Source: Roseburia rectibacter
Lineage (GTDB): Bacteria > Bacillota > Clostridia > Lachnospirales > Lachnospiraceae
Length of the DNA stretch: 64,000 nucleotides
NCBI RefSeq assembly: GCF_014287515.2
Contig: NZ_CP092473.1
Span: 1,887,001-1,951,000 of the forward strand
Direction: 5' to 3'
The notes beneath the pieces are model-generated. The model made no database searches and was not told the origin of the DNA. It worked only from the letters and a program-made list of their open reading frames with translations. The position numbers and the translations under genes were made by a program. The first letter of the stretch is position 1; each line of letters opens with the position of its first letter. Positions 24,540-33,875 of the stretch are shown here, piece by piece.

Positions 24540-26363
24540 ATGAGCTTTAATGCATCACAGACACGGGCAATCCATCATAAAAATGGACCCATGCTCGTTC
24601 TCGCCGGACCAGGTTCCGGAAAAACCCTTGTAATTACGGAACGCACGAAATATCTGATCGAAGAGTGTGGGATAGATCCAGCGCAGATTCTTGTTATCAC
24701 ATTTACAAAAGCTGCGGCAACAGAGATGAAACGCAGGTTTCAGCGGAAGATGAACAGATCATGTCCGGTAACATTTGGTACATTCCATGCGGTTTATTTT
24801 GCAATCTTAAAGCATGCATATAATTACAGTGCGGATAATATTGCGAGAGAGGAACAACGCTATCAGTGTATGAGAGAGATCATAGCGAAGGAACATCTGA
24901 CCTATGAGGATGAGACGGAATTTATCACTTCCTTGCTGGGGGAGATCAGTCTGGTCAAAAATTCAGGAATACAGATCGCAAATTATTATTCGAAAAACTG
25001 TGCGGAAACTGTGTTCCGGAAGGTGTACCGTGAATATCATGAGTTTTTGTATAAAAACAGACTGATCGATTTTGATGATATGCTGGTATACACGAAAGAA
25101 CTTTTTGAGCAGCGCCCCGATATCCTTGCGGCGTGGCAGAATAAATACCGTTATATTCTGATTGATGAGTTCCAGGATATCAACCGGATTCAGTATGATA
25201 TTATAAAAATGCTGGCAGGAGAGCGTAAAAATCTGTTTATCGTGGGAGACGATGACCAGTCAATCTATCGTTTCCGGGGCGCGAAGCCGGAGATCATGTT
25301 ACACTTTAAAGATGATTACCCGGAGGCGGAGACGGTTCTTTTAGATGTGAATTACCGTTCCGTAAAAAACATTGTGACAAGTGCCGGATATCTCATCGGC
25401 CACAATAAGGAACGCTTTCAGAAAAAAATAGAGGCGGCGGATCAGGGGGATATCCCGGTTGAATGGCAGTTGTTTGAAAGCCAGCGCAAAGAAAATGCAA
25501 GAATCATCTGGGATATTCAGGAGGCGGTGGAGAAAGGCGCAAAATATGAAGAATTTGCAGTGCTTTTCCGCACCAATACACAGCCGCGACTTCTGATGGA
25601 ACAGCTGATGGAGTATAATATTCCATTCCGAACGAGAGATACCGTGCCGAACTTATACGAGCACTGGATCGCAAAAGATATCTTTGCATACATAAGGATT
25701 GCGATGGGAAGCAGGGGACGCAGGGATTTCCTGCAGATCATGAACCGTCCGAAACGCTATATCAGCCGGGAATCGCTAGACGAGGAGACCGTGGCATTTG
25801 ATGTGTGGGAGTGGTACTATGAGGAACAGCCGTGGGTGGCAAAGCGCATCGAAAAATTAGAGGGCGATATCCGTATGTTAGAGAGATTAAGTCCGTATGC
25901 GGCGATCAATTACATCCGGAAGGCAATCGGATATGATGAGTTTTGTACAGAATATGCGGATTACAGACGTATCAAAGCGGATGATCTGTTTGATGTTTTG
26001 GATGAGCTCCTGGATGCAGCGAGGGAATATAAGACTTATGATGCGTGGTTTGACCACATTGAAAATTATACGAAAGAGTTAAAAGAATTTTATCGTGTGC
26101 AGAACCAGAATCCAAACAGTGTAGCGTTAGCAACATTGCATAGTGCAAAAGGGTTAGAATATGAGAATGTATACATCATTGACGTCAATGAAGGAGTTAT
26201 GCCATACAAAAAAGCAGTGTTAGAACAGGAAATAGAAGAAGAGCGAAGGATGTTTTATGTAGGGATGACGCGTGCAAAAAAAAATCTGCATCTTTTTTCG
26301 GTAAAACAACTGAACCATAAAGATGCAGAAATTTCGCGCTTCATCAAAGAAGCTCAGAACTAA
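24540..26363 (+). CDS. UvrD/Rep-family ATP-dependent DNA helicase
   Basis: A 607-residue superfamily 1A helicase. Visible motifs are Q (FNASQTRAI), Walker A GPGSGKT at 23-29, Ia ITFTKAAATEMKRRF, II DEFQD, III GDDDQSIYRFRGA, V TLHSAKGLEYENV and VI VGMTRAKKNL. It is shorter than PcrA/UvrD (about 720-740) and lacks their long C-terminal extension, placing it in the short UvrD-like group common in Clostridia. It probably unwinds DNA in repair or recombination. Its stop codon overlaps the convergent DUF1292 gene by four bases. Confidence 0.93.
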   Translation: MSFNASQTRAIHHKNGPMLVLAGPGSGKTLVITERTKYLIEECGIDPAQILVITFTKAAATEMKRRFQRKMNRSCPVTFGTFHAVYFAILKHAYNYSADNIAREEQRYQCMREIIAKEHLTYEDETEFITSLLGEISLVKNSGIQIANYYSKNCAETVFRKVYREYHEFLYKNRLIDFDDMLVYTKELFEQRPDILAAWQNKYRYILIDEFQDINRIQYDIIKMLAGERKNLFIVGDDDQSIYRFRGAKPEIMLHFKDDYPEAETVLLDVNYRSVKNIVTSAGYLIGHNKERFQKKIEAADQGDIPVEWQLFESQRKENARIIWDIQEAVEKGAKYEEFAVLFRTNTQPRLLMEQLMEYNIPFRTRDTVPNLYEHWIAKDIFAYIRIAMGSRGRRDFLQIMNRPKRYISRESLDEETVAFDVWEWYYEEQPWVAKRIEKLEGDIRMLERLSPYAAINYIRKAIGYDEFCTEYADYRRIKADDLFDVLDELLDAAREYKTYDAWFDHIENYTKELKEFYRVQNQNPNSVALATLHSAKGLEYENVYIIDVNEGVMPYKKAVLEQEIEEERRMFYVGMTRAKKNLHLFSVKQLNHKDAEISRFIKEAQN

Positions 26364-26671
26364 TCATCCATTTCCTCAAAGGCTGCTTCATCTAAAAGCT
26401 CGTCAAAACGGTCGGATACAGCTTCGTATTCATCATCATCCTCGATATTATCAAGGGAAGGATTGCCTTCACTGTCCTCAGAATAACGATAAATAAATAC
26501 TTCGCCTTCCTCGTTCTCCTCGCCATTTTCATCGAGTGGGAGAAGTGCAATGTAATCACGTTCGCCAACAGTAAAAATGGTAAGAATTTCACATTCTACC
26601 TGACTTCCGTCGTCAAGATCAAGGGTTACAACGATATCTTCATCGTCATTGTTCTGGTTGAAATCACTCAT
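26360..26671 (-). CDS. DUF1292 family acidic protein
   Basis: A 103-residue, very acidic protein. Start is the ATG complementary to 26669-26671, behind agagagg; a longer upstream frame is not needed. The VTLDLDDGSQVECEILTIFTVGERDYIALLP and EVFIYRYSED stretches are the DUF1292 beta core, followed by an Asp/Glu-rich tail. The family is widespread in Firmicutes near yrrK/mreB-type housekeeping genes and has no settled function. It is convergent with, and touches, the helicase gene. Confidence 0.85.
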   Translation of the reverse strand: MSDFNQNNDDEDIVVTLDLDDGSQVECEILTIFTVGERDYIALLPLDENGEENEEGEVFIYRYSEDSEGNPSLDNIEDDDEYEAVSDRFDELLDEAAFEEMDD

Positions 26672-26752
26672 GCCGATACCTCTCTTTTTTGTAATGGTCC
26701 TAATAAAGACAAAGACATCATAACATAATCGGGTGTGAATGAACATATTTTT

Positions 26753-26782
26753 CTATACAAAATGTAAAAAAAAAGGTATACT
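26753..26782 (+). promoter_or_regulatory. Possible promoter for the GH13-like gene
   Basis: TATACT (26777-26782) is a good -10. The -35 (CTATAC at 26753) is poor. It is divergent from the DUF1292 gene start. Confidence 0.35.
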
Positions 26783-26833
26783 ATTTTATTATAGAAAAAA
26801 TACCGGGGTACGATAGAAAAGGTGGCAGACAGC

Positions 26834-28708
26834 ATGGATTACACGATCAGAGAAGGCGATTACGAAAAATTAGGAGTACAGAAAAAGAATGATGCAGTTA
26901 TTTTCACATTTGAAGGGGAAAAAGAAGAAAACTGCAGCATTCTTTTTTATGGGAAAAAAGCAGAGCATGTCTGCAGAATTCCTGTACCGGAAGAATATTG
27001 CCGCGGATCAGTACGTTCTGTAGCTGTAGCCGGCAAGTTATGGAAAAATTTAAGATACAATTACGAGATAAATGGAAAAATCATTACGGATACCTATGCG
27101 ACCCGTATTATAGGCAGAGAAAAATGGAACGATAAAACCCGCAGTGAGAATGATTATTTTATCTGTGGCGGTGCATATCCGCAGTCGTTTGACTGGGGAA
27201 ATGACAGACAGCCGGAGATTAAACGACAGCAGATGGTTATGTATAAACTGCATGTGCGTGGCTTCTCCATGGATGATGCATCCTGCCCGAGAAAAGAGAG
27301 GGGGACATTTCGTGCAGTCGCAGACAAAATCCCGTATCTGAAGGCACTGGGTGTTACGACAATAGAGCTAATGCCTGCTTATGAGTTTGAAGAGCAGATA
27401 ATACCAAAGAAAATGACGCTGCCGGATTATCTGAAATGGGACAGCCAGAGCGATGATCTGATCAAACCGGAAATAGTACAGCCGGAGAAAAAAATTAATT
27501 ATTGGGGATATGTTCCGGGCAACTATTTTGCTCCAAAGGCTTCTTACAGCAGCAGTATAGATGCTGCGTCTGAGTTTCGGGAGATGGTGCGCACATTACA
27601 TCAGAATGGAATGGAATGTGTGATGGAATTTTATTTCGCACCTGGGATGAATCAGAATGTGATTCTGGATGCACTGCGGTTCTGGGTACGGGAATATCAT
27701 GTAGATGGATTTCATCTGCAGGGGGATGCACTGCCGGTTACAGCAGCAGCGCAGGATCTTCTGCTTAGCAGAACGAAGTTATTTTATACGCACTTTGATC
27801 CGATCCTGTTGGAAAATGCAAAGAAATATCATCATTTATATGTATATAGTGATGAATATCTGTATCCGGCAAGGAAAATGCTGAATCATATGGAAGGCAG
27901 TCTTGACGAGCTTTTCTGTCAGCAGAGAAAGCAAAACAGTGTGGAAGGTTTTGTCAATTACATTACAAATAATAACGGATTTACCTTGTGGGATCTGTTT
28001 TCCTACTGCGAAAAGCATAATTTGGAAAATGGTGAGGATAACTGCGATGGAAATTGCTTCAATTACAGCAGTAATTGCGGCGCAGAGGGAAATACGAGAA
28101 AAAGATATATAGATAATTTGCGGAAAAAACAGGTCAGAAATGCATTGACCATGGAGTTTTTGGCACAGGGAGTTCCACTGGTTCTGGGAGGAGACGAATT
28201 TTTAAATTCACAGCAGGGCAATAACAATGCGTATTGTCAGGACAATAAGACAGGCTGGCTGAATTGGAAAAGACAAACAAAAGAAAGCTGGCTGTATGAA
28301 TTTGTGAAAAAACTTGCAGATTTCCGCAGGGAACATCCGATCATTGCTTCGGATCATCCGATGGAGCTAAGCGATTATGGGCGGAAAGGATTCCCGGATC
28401 TTTCCTATCATGGGGAGAATGCATGGATTTCTTCAATACCGGCTGACAGACAGGCTGCGGGAATGCTCTATTGCGGCGAATATGAGAAGAAGTCAGATCA
28501 GACACCGGATGATTATGTCTATATTGGTTATAATTTTCACAGTGGTCTGTCGCATCTTGCACTGCCAAAACTTCCGCAAAATAAAAAATGGTATCTTCTG
28601 ATGACTACGGCAGTGGAAAATTCATTTCTGCCGGAAAAGAGACTCCTCGAAGATCAGCATCTTTTGGCAATCGAAGGGCAGTCAATCAACATTGTAATTG
28701 GAATATAA
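26834..28708 (+). CDS. GH13 (isoamylase/pullulanase-like) protein with degenerate active site
   Basis: A 624-residue protein starting at ATG 26834 behind aaaggtgg; GTG 26822 overlaps that site. The N-terminal 110 residues are a beta-sandwich (CBM48-like). A GH13 barrel follows (YKLHVRGFSMD, YLKALGVTTIELMP, NYWGYVPGNYFAPKASYS), then a C-terminal beta domain. The overall match is to glycogen-debranching isoamylase/pullulanase relatives. Key residues differ, however. The region II nucleophile Asp and its Arg are Gln296 and His294 (DGFHLQGD), and the region IV His-Asp is Asn380-Asn381 (TNNNGFTL). It is therefore probably not an active hydrolase and may be a glycan-binding or regulatory pseudoenzyme. 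Gly-Asp-Glu-Phe near 490 is kept. Confidence 0.8.
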   Translation: MDYTIREGDYEKLGVQKKNDAVIFTFEGEKEENCSILFYGKKAEHVCRIPVPEEYCRGSVRSVAVAGKLWKNLRYNYEINGKIITDTYATRIIGREKWNDKTRSENDYFICGGAYPQSFDWGNDRQPEIKRQQMVMYKLHVRGFSMDDASCPRKERGTFRAVADKIPYLKALGVTTIELMPAYEFEEQIIPKKMTLPDYLKWDSQSDDLIKPEIVQPEKKINYWGYVPGNYFAPKASYSSSIDAASEFREMVRTLHQNGMECVMEFYFAPGMNQNVILDALRFWVREYHVDGFHLQGDALPVTAAAQDLLLSRTKLFYTHFDPILLENAKKYHHLYVYSDEYLYPARKMLNHMEGSLDELFCQQRKQNSVEGFVNYITNNNGFTLWDLFSYCEKHNLENGEDNCDGNCFNYSSNCGAEGNTRKRYIDNLRKKQVRNALTMEFLAQGVPLVLGGDEFLNSQQGNNNAYCQDNKTGWLNWKRQTKESWLYEFVKKLADFRREHPIIASDHPMELSDYGRKGFPDLSYHGENAWISSIPADRQAAGMLYCGEYEKKSDQTPDDYVYIGYNFHSGLSHLALPKLPQNKKWYLLMTTAVENSFLPEKRLLEDQHLLAIEGQSINIVIGI

Positions 28709-28732
28709 AAGTAGTAAAGAGGGTAAAAGAAT

Positions 28733-29371
28733 ATGATAAAGGCATGGAAACATTTATGTACGATCCTGCATCACAAAAATTTAGTCCGGGCAGGCTGTTT
28801 TAAAATCGGACTTTATAAACAGGGATTATTGCATGACATGTCAAAGTATACGCCGACAGAATTTTTAGTAGGATGTAAATATTATCAGGGAACGATGAGC
28901 CCTAATAATGCAGAACGTGAAGATAAAGGATATTCTTCGGCATGGCTTCACCATAAGGGAAGAAATAAGCACCATATGGAATACTGGATGGATTATGGTG
29001 TTGGTGATGGGAGAGATGGTCAGAAACCGCATCGTGGGATCTGTGGTATGAAGATGCCGATTCAGTATGTGGCGGAGATGTATGTGGATCGTGTTTCAGC
29101 ATCAAAGAATTATCAGCGGGATAAATTCAGACCGGACAGCCCGCTTCAGTACTATTTAAAAGGCAGACAGCATTATATTTTAAATGAGGACACGAAAGCG
29201 ATGTTAGAACTTTTACTGGTTATGCTGGCAGTAAAAGGGGAAGATGAAGTAAATCATTTTCTGAAATATGAGGTATTAAAAGGAAAGGTTCCTTATGAGA
29301 AAGAATACCTCATTAATTTCAGGAAAAATCTGGAAAAAGGCAGTGCATATCGTCTGGAAGAGGAGCAGTGA
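28733..29371 (+). CDS. DUF5662 family protein
   Basis: A 212-residue soluble protein behind gggtaaaag. His-rich conserved motifs (HHKNLV, GLLHDMSKYTPTEF, WLHHKGRNKHHMEYW) recall an HD-like metal-binding helical fold and define the DUF5662 family of Clostridia. Metal-dependent phosphohydrolase activity is possible but untested. It is 24 bases after the GH13-like gene, so probably co-transcribed with it. The 3' end overlaps the convergent pseudouridine synthase gene by 53 bases. Confidence 0.75.
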   Translation: MIKAWKHLCTILHHKNLVRAGCFKIGLYKQGLLHDMSKYTPTEFLVGCKYYQGTMSPNNAEREDKGYSSAWLHHKGRNKHHMEYWMDYGVGDGRDGQKPHRGICGMKMPIQYVAEMYVDRVSASKNYQRDKFRPDSPLQYYLKGRQHYILNEDTKAMLELLLVMLAVKGEDEVNHFLKYEVLKGKVPYEKEYLINFRKNLEKGSAYRLEEEQ

Positions 29372-30212
29372 GAACGAGCAGCCCGCCTGTGATAGGATGT
29401 GAAAATGTTAAGCGGTAGGAGTGAAGAGCCTGCCGCTTTATTGTTTTATCTGTTGGATTATAAAGAAAATCCCCGATCAGTGGATGACCGATCGATTTTA
29501 AGTGAACGCGGATCTGGTGTGTACGACCGGTCTCTAAATGCAGCGACAGCAGAGATAAACCATCGTGATAAGCAAGGCGTTCATAATGTGTGACGGCACG
29601 TTCTCCGTTTTTATAGTCGATCTGGCGTTCGATCGTCGATCCATCCACGCGTCCGATCGGAGCATCGATCGTTCCAGATTCAGGTGTTTTTCCGGAGACA
29701 ATGGCGATATATTCTCTTGATATCTCGCGTCTGGCTGCTGCGGTACTTAATATAGCAGAACTTAACATGTGCTTTGCAATGAGGGTCAGCCCGGTTGTGT
29801 CACGGTCGAGACGATTGACACAGCGGAATGTATAAGGGATATTCTGGTCGTTATAATAGCCACATACAGCATTCGCAAGTGTATGGTCGTAGTGGTTGAG
29901 GGACGGATGGATGGGCATATATGCCGGTTTATCCACAGCAAGGATGTCCTCGTCTTCATAACAGATGGAAAGCGGCAGGGAAACTGGCAGAATATGTGCG
30001 GAGGATGTATTTTCTTCCAGGTGGATAAAAAGTTCGTCGCCGGCAGATATACGTGTGCGCATGTAAACCCATTCCCCGTTTAACAGGACGCTTTCGGGTG
30101 TCTTTTTCAGTTGTACGAAAACAGCATTTGGATATCCTTTTAGAGAGAGATACTCACGAATGCTGAAAGAATCATATTCCGGCTCTATCCGGTAGTTAAA
30201 TTTTCGAATCAT
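29319..30212 (-). CDS. RluA-family pseudouridine synthase
   Basis: About 297 residues, counting from the ATG complementary to 30210-30212; no clear ribosome site is seen, so the start is uncertain. An S4-like N-terminal region (YLSLKGYPNAVFVQLKKTPESVLLNG) precedes the catalytic domain with the signature CVNRLDRDTTGL (catalytic Asp in RLDRD) and the later LETGRTHQIRVHLKSIGHPLIGD motif. It converts uridine to pseudouridine in rRNA or tRNA; the exact site cannot be told. The last codons run into the convergent DUF5662 gene. Confidence 0.92.
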   Translation of the reverse strand: MIRKFNYRIEPEYDSFSIREYLSLKGYPNAVFVQLKKTPESVLLNGEWVYMRTRISAGDELFIHLEENTSSAHILPVSLPLSICYEDEDILAVDKPAYMPIHPSLNHYDHTLANAVCGYYNDQNIPYTFRCVNRLDRDTTGLTLIAKHMLSSAILSTAAARREISREYIAIVSGKTPESGTIDAPIGRVDGSTIERQIDYKNGERAVTHYERLAYHDGLSLLSLHLETGRTHQIRVHLKSIGHPLIGDFLYNPTDKTIKRQALHSYRLTFSHPITGGLLVLTAPLPDDMHCLFPDFS

Positions 30213-30277
30213 ATGGTCATTATATAATAAAACTTTGAAAAAATAAATGGGGAAAAGCACGCACAACCTGGCAAAAA

Positions 30278-30285
30278 CATAGAAT
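30278..30285 (+). promoter_or_regulatory. Possible sigma-E type -10 element before sigK
   Basis: CATAGAAT resembles the sigma-E -10 consensus CATACAAT with one mismatch, 28 bases before the sigK start. The -35 region is not convincing. Confidence 0.3.
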
Positions 30286-30312
30286 GTATCAATAAAGCTT
30301 TTAAGGTGCGTT

Positions 30313-30936
30313 TTGAAAACATTCTTATCTCCACTTACGCCAGAGCAGGAAAACGAATGCCTGAAAAAATTAAAAAAAGGTAGCCTTGAAGCAAAAAACG
30401 AACTGACACTTCACAATATGCGTCTGGTTGCGCATGTGGCAAAAAAATATCAGAACTCGGAAGAAGATATGGAGGATCTGATCTCGATTGGAACGATAGG
30501 ACTGATGAAGGCAATTGCAACGTATAAAGAAGATTATGGGAGCAGGCTTGCAACCTATGCAGCCAGATGTATCGATAATGAACTTCTGATGTATTTTCGG
30601 GCAAAGAAGAAAGTGTCGCGTGAAGTATCGTTATATGAACCTATCGGTATGGATAAAGAGGGAAATCAGATCCATCTGCTTGATATTGTGGAGAGTGAAG
30701 AACCGGATGTTGTGGAACTGTTAGAACATACAAGGCAGATTGAAAAGCTGCTTGGGCTGGTTCCTAAAGTGTTACAGGAAAGAGAATTGTTTATTATTGT
30801 ACATCGTTATGGACTTTTTGGGAATAAGGAGATGACGCAGAGAGAAATTGCTTCTGCAGTTGGAATCTCACGTTCATACGTGTCACGTATTGAAAAAAAA
30901 GCATTGGATAAATTGAAAAAAAGTTTTTGCGAATAA
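30313..30936 (+). CDS. sigK: RNA polymerase sporulation sigma factor SigK, no pro-sequence
   Basis: A 207-residue sigma-70 family factor starting at TTG 30313 behind aaggtg. Region 2 is highly conserved (MRLVAHVAKKY, DLISIGTIGLMKAI, RLATYAARCIDNELLMYFR), as are VSLYEPIGMDKEGN and region 4 (TQREIASAVGISRSYVSRIEKKAL), all typical of sigma-K. The protein begins at the equivalent of mature B. subtilis sigma-K. The upstream frame reaches a stop at 30280 without another start, so the roughly 20-residue pro-sequence is absent, as in Clostridioides difficile. The gene is intact and not split by a skin-type element. It directs late mother-cell transcription, including coat genes. Confidence 0.9.
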   Translation: MKTFLSPLTPEQENECLKKLKKGSLEAKNELTLHNMRLVAHVAKKYQNSEEDMEDLISIGTIGLMKAIATYKEDYGSRLATYAARCIDNELLMYFRAKKKVSREVSLYEPIGMDKEGNQIHLLDIVESEEPDVVELLEHTRQIEKLLGLVPKVLQERELFIIVHRYGLFGNKEMTQREIASAVGISRSYVSRIEKKALDKLKKSFCE

Positions 30937-30938
30937 GG

Positions 30939-30968
30939 TTGTATTTCTTACTATGAATGTGTTATACT
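30939..30968 (+). promoter_or_regulatory. Promoter for comM-dprA-(topA)
   Basis: TTGTAT (30939-30944), 18-base spacer, TATACT (30963-30968), immediately after the sigK stop. Confidence 0.5.
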
Positions 30969-30969
30969 T

Positions 30970-30994
30970 AGGCGACGGCGGATGTCGCCGCCTT
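30970..30994 (+). terminator. GC-rich hairpin between sigK and comM
   Basis: ggcgac (30971-30976) can pair with gtcgcc (30984-30989), with an alternative aggc/gcct closing stem. It has no T run. It lies at the predicted comM transcript start, so it could be a sigK terminator or a 5' leader structure. The rest of the gap to 31151 shows nothing definite. Confidence 0.4.
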
Positions 30995-31151
30995 ATGTTC
31001 GGATTTATATCAGGTCTTAGAAGCTGGGTATGGAATTGCTCAGTGTTTCTATGCACAGGTTGTCGTGTGCATATGTCAGTAAAAATCAACTGCAGCATTT
31101 CTGCTGTAAGAATCAGATGAATCAGAAAAATGAATAAAAAGGAGGAATACG

Positions 31152-32675
31152 TTGTATAGTATTGTATCAACAGCGATCATACACGGAATCCAAAGTGTGC
31201 CGATTTCTGTGGAAGCAGATGTGAGCGATGGCATGCCTGTGTTTGAAATGGTAGGATTTCTTGCTTCAGAGGTACAGGAAGCAAAAGAGAGAGTGCGCAC
31301 GGCACTGAAAAACTGTGGCTATGCATTGACTCCAAAACATATTACGATCAACTTTACACCTGCTAACATCCGGAAATCCGGATCCGGATTTGATCTTCCG
31401 GTTACAGTTGCGGTCCTTACCGCATTTGGCTATGTCAGACAGGAACTGGTCGGAGAATACTTTGTAACAGGAGAGGTCGGGCTGAATGGAAAAGTACAGC
31501 CAGTAAATGGAGTTCTGCCAATGGTCGCGGAGGCAAAAGAACGAGGTATGAGGAAATGCATGGTTCCATGGGAAAATGCAAGTGAGGCAGCGCTGGTAGC
31601 GGACATGCAGGTGTTTGCCGTAAAAGATCTTGCGGAAGCTGTTACGGTTTTAAATGGAAAAGGGGAATATTATAATGAGCCATATAATATAGAAGAAATA
31701 CAGGCAGGAAAGGCATTGGATTTTGCAGATGTATATGGACAGATATTAGTGAAACGTGCCTGTGAAACGGCTGTTTCAGGAATGCATAATCTGCTTTTGA
31801 TGGGGTCTCCGGGTGCAGGAAAAACAATGATTGCAGAACGGATTCCTGAAATCCTGCCGCCCTTAAATGCAGAAGAACGGATGGAGCTTTCTAAAATATA
31901 CAGTGTTTGCGGACTTTTAGAACATAAAAGAGGATTGATGCAGAAAAGACCGTTCCGTGCACCACATCATACGATCACACCGCAGGGACTTGCAGGTGGA
32001 GGTGCATTGCCGAAACCGGGGGAAATTTCGCTGGCACATAAGGGAATCTTGTTTTTAGATGAACTGACAGAATTTCAAAATGATACTCTGGAAATATTAA
32101 GACAGCCGATGGAGGATAAAAAAATATGTATCGCAAGACTGAATGCGAGCTATGAATATCCGGCTGATTTTATGCTTGTGGCTGCGATGAATCCCTGTAA
32201 ATGCGGGTATTACCCGGATATGCAGAGATGTACCTGCACATCGGCAGCGATTAACCGGTATCTGAGGAAGATAAGCAGACCGCTTTTAGACCGGATTGAT
32301 ATATGTGTGGAAGTGCCGCCGATCGGATTTAAGGATCTTTACAATACTGGAAAAAGTGAACGGTCAGAAGAAATCAGAAAACGCGTTATACGGACACAAG
32401 AGATACAGAAAATGCGTTACTGTGGAGAAGAGTTCTGCTTTAACAGTCATATTCCGTCTTCTAAGATTTTTGAGTATTGTAAACTTGATAAAAAACAGGA
32501 AACTTACATGGAACGGATGTATAACAAATTAAATCTGACAGCACGGACTTATCATAAAATACTGCGTGTGGCACGCACACTGGCAGATATGGAAGAAAGT
32601 GAACAGATAAAAATGCGGCATTTAAATGAAGCGATCTGTTATAGAAATATTGATAAGAAGTTCTGGGAGGTATAG
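31152..32675 (+). CDS. comM: YifB/ComM family Mg-chelatase-like AAA ATPase
   Basis: A 507-residue protein starting at TTG 31152 behind a near-perfect aaaggagg site. It has an N-terminal ChlI-like S5-fold domain (about 1-170; IVSTAIIHGIQSVPI, GEVGLNGKVQPVNGVLP), an AAA+ core with Walker A GSPGAGKT (218-225) and Walker B ILFLDELTEF, a CTC/CKC cluster after the sensor region, and the C-terminal Mg_chelatase_C helical domain. Homologous ComM is a hexameric helicase that extends branch migration during natural transformation. dprA follows directly, in keeping with a DNA-uptake role. Confidence 0.92.
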   Translation: MYSIVSTAIIHGIQSVPISVEADVSDGMPVFEMVGFLASEVQEAKERVRTALKNCGYALTPKHITINFTPANIRKSGSGFDLPVTVAVLTAFGYVRQELVGEYFVTGEVGLNGKVQPVNGVLPMVAEAKERGMRKCMVPWENASEAALVADMQVFAVKDLAEAVTVLNGKGEYYNEPYNIEEIQAGKALDFADVYGQILVKRACETAVSGMHNLLLMGSPGAGKTMIAERIPEILPPLNAEERMELSKIYSVCGLLEHKRGLMQKRPFRAPHHTITPQGLAGGGALPKPGEISLAHKGILFLDELTEFQNDTLEILRQPMEDKKICIARLNASYEYPADFMLVAAMNPCKCGYYPDMQRCTCTSAAINRYLRKISRPLLDRIDICVEVPPIGFKDLYNTGKSERSEEIRKRVIRTQEIQKMRYCGEEFCFNSHIPSSKIFEYCKLDKKQETYMERMYNKLNLTARTYHKILRVARTLADMEESEQIKMRHLNEAICYRNIDKKFWEV

Positions 32676-32676
32676 G

Positions 32677-33762
32677 GTGATAAATTATGCGTACTGGCTC
32701 TCAAATATTCCGGAAGTCGGAATACGCACCAGAAACAGGCTGATTGCCGCAGCAGGAAGTGCGAGGGAGATTTATGGACTGACAGAAAAACAGCTTCTTC
32801 TGATCCCTGGCGTGACGGAAAAACATGCTGCGAGGATCTTAGAGAGCAGAAAAAAAGATTATGATGCAATGTTTGAGGGGATGATAGAACAAGGAATCTG
32901 GTTTTTATCCAGAGAGGAACAGCTGTTCCCAGAACGTCTTGCCACAATCCCGGATGCACCATATAGCATTTATGTGAAAGGGAATATGCCGGCAGAGTGG
33001 AATAAAAAGACAGTGGCGATCGTTGGTGCACGCCGCTGTTCTGCTTACGGCAGATCAGTGGCAGAAAAAATAGCAGGAAAAATAGCAGAATCAGGTGCAT
33101 GGGTTGTAAGCGGCATGGCATCCGGGGTTGATGGTGGCGGACATGCGGGTGCACTTGAGAAAAATGGATATACATGTGCAGTATTAGGGTGTGGGGTAGA
33201 TATCTGTTATCCAAGATCAAATATTAGAATATACCAGGAGATACTTGAAAAAAATGGTGCGGTCATCTCAGAATATCCGCCGGGGACAAATCCGTCTGCG
33301 CCGCTTTTTCCTGCAAGGAACCGGATCATTGCAGGACTTGCGGATGTGGTGGTTGTTGTTGAGGCAAAAATAAAGAGTGGTTCGCTTATTACGGCGGATT
33401 ATGCGTTAGAACAGGGGAGAGACATATATGCGGTGCCGGGACGTATATATGATGCGCTTAGCGGGGGATGCAATAATCTGATACGGCAGGGGGCAGGCAT
33501 TATTTCTGATGTAGATGAATTCTTAAAAGAAATTGAATTACAGGGGGAGATAAATACCGGAGAAGATAATTTAAAAAATTTATTACTTGAAAAAGATGAG
33601 CGACTGGTGTATAGTTGTCTAAGTTTACGACCGAAAAACGTCGGGGAACTCTTGGAGAAGACTGGTATATTAGTACCGGACATGATGGACGTACTTGCCA
33701 GACTTCTGCAAAAAGGTTTTATTACCGAGACAGTTAAAAATTACTATATCAGAAAAATATGA
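32677..33762 (+). CDS. dprA: DNA-processing protein DprA (Smf)
   Basis: A 361-residue protein. GTG 32677, behind ggaggtatag and one base after the comM stop, is chosen over an upstream in-frame ATG inside comM. It has an N-terminal SAM-like helical region with a helix-hairpin motif (LLIPGVTEKHAARIL), a central extended Rossmann fold (TVAIVGARRCSAYG, VVSGMASGVDGGGHAGAL, FPARNRIIAGLADVVVVVEA, GSLITADYALEQGRDIYAVPG), and a C-terminal winged helix. It loads RecA on incoming single-stranded DNA. The comM-dprA-topA order matches many Firmicutes. Confidence 0.95.
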   Translation: MINYAYWLSNIPEVGIRTRNRLIAAAGSAREIYGLTEKQLLLIPGVTEKHAARILESRKKDYDAMFEGMIEQGIWFLSREEQLFPERLATIPDAPYSIYVKGNMPAEWNKKTVAIVGARRCSAYGRSVAEKIAGKIAESGAWVVSGMASGVDGGGHAGALEKNGYTCAVLGCGVDICYPRSNIRIYQEILEKNGAVISEYPPGTNPSAPLFPARNRIIAGLADVVVVVEAKIKSGSLITADYALEQGRDIYAVPGRIYDALSGGCNNLIRQGAGIISDVDEFLKEIELQGEINTGEDNLKNLLLEKDERLVYSCLSLRPKNVGELLEKTGILVPDMMDVLARLLQKGFITETVKNYYIRKI

Positions 33763-33875
33763 AAGAAATTCTTAGACACAGCAATCTGCACAAATGAAAC
33801 AGAGCTGCTGTCAGAAACAATAGATGGCACGTTTTGTACACTGCTCTATTGTCATGAATAAAAGGAGATGGATGC

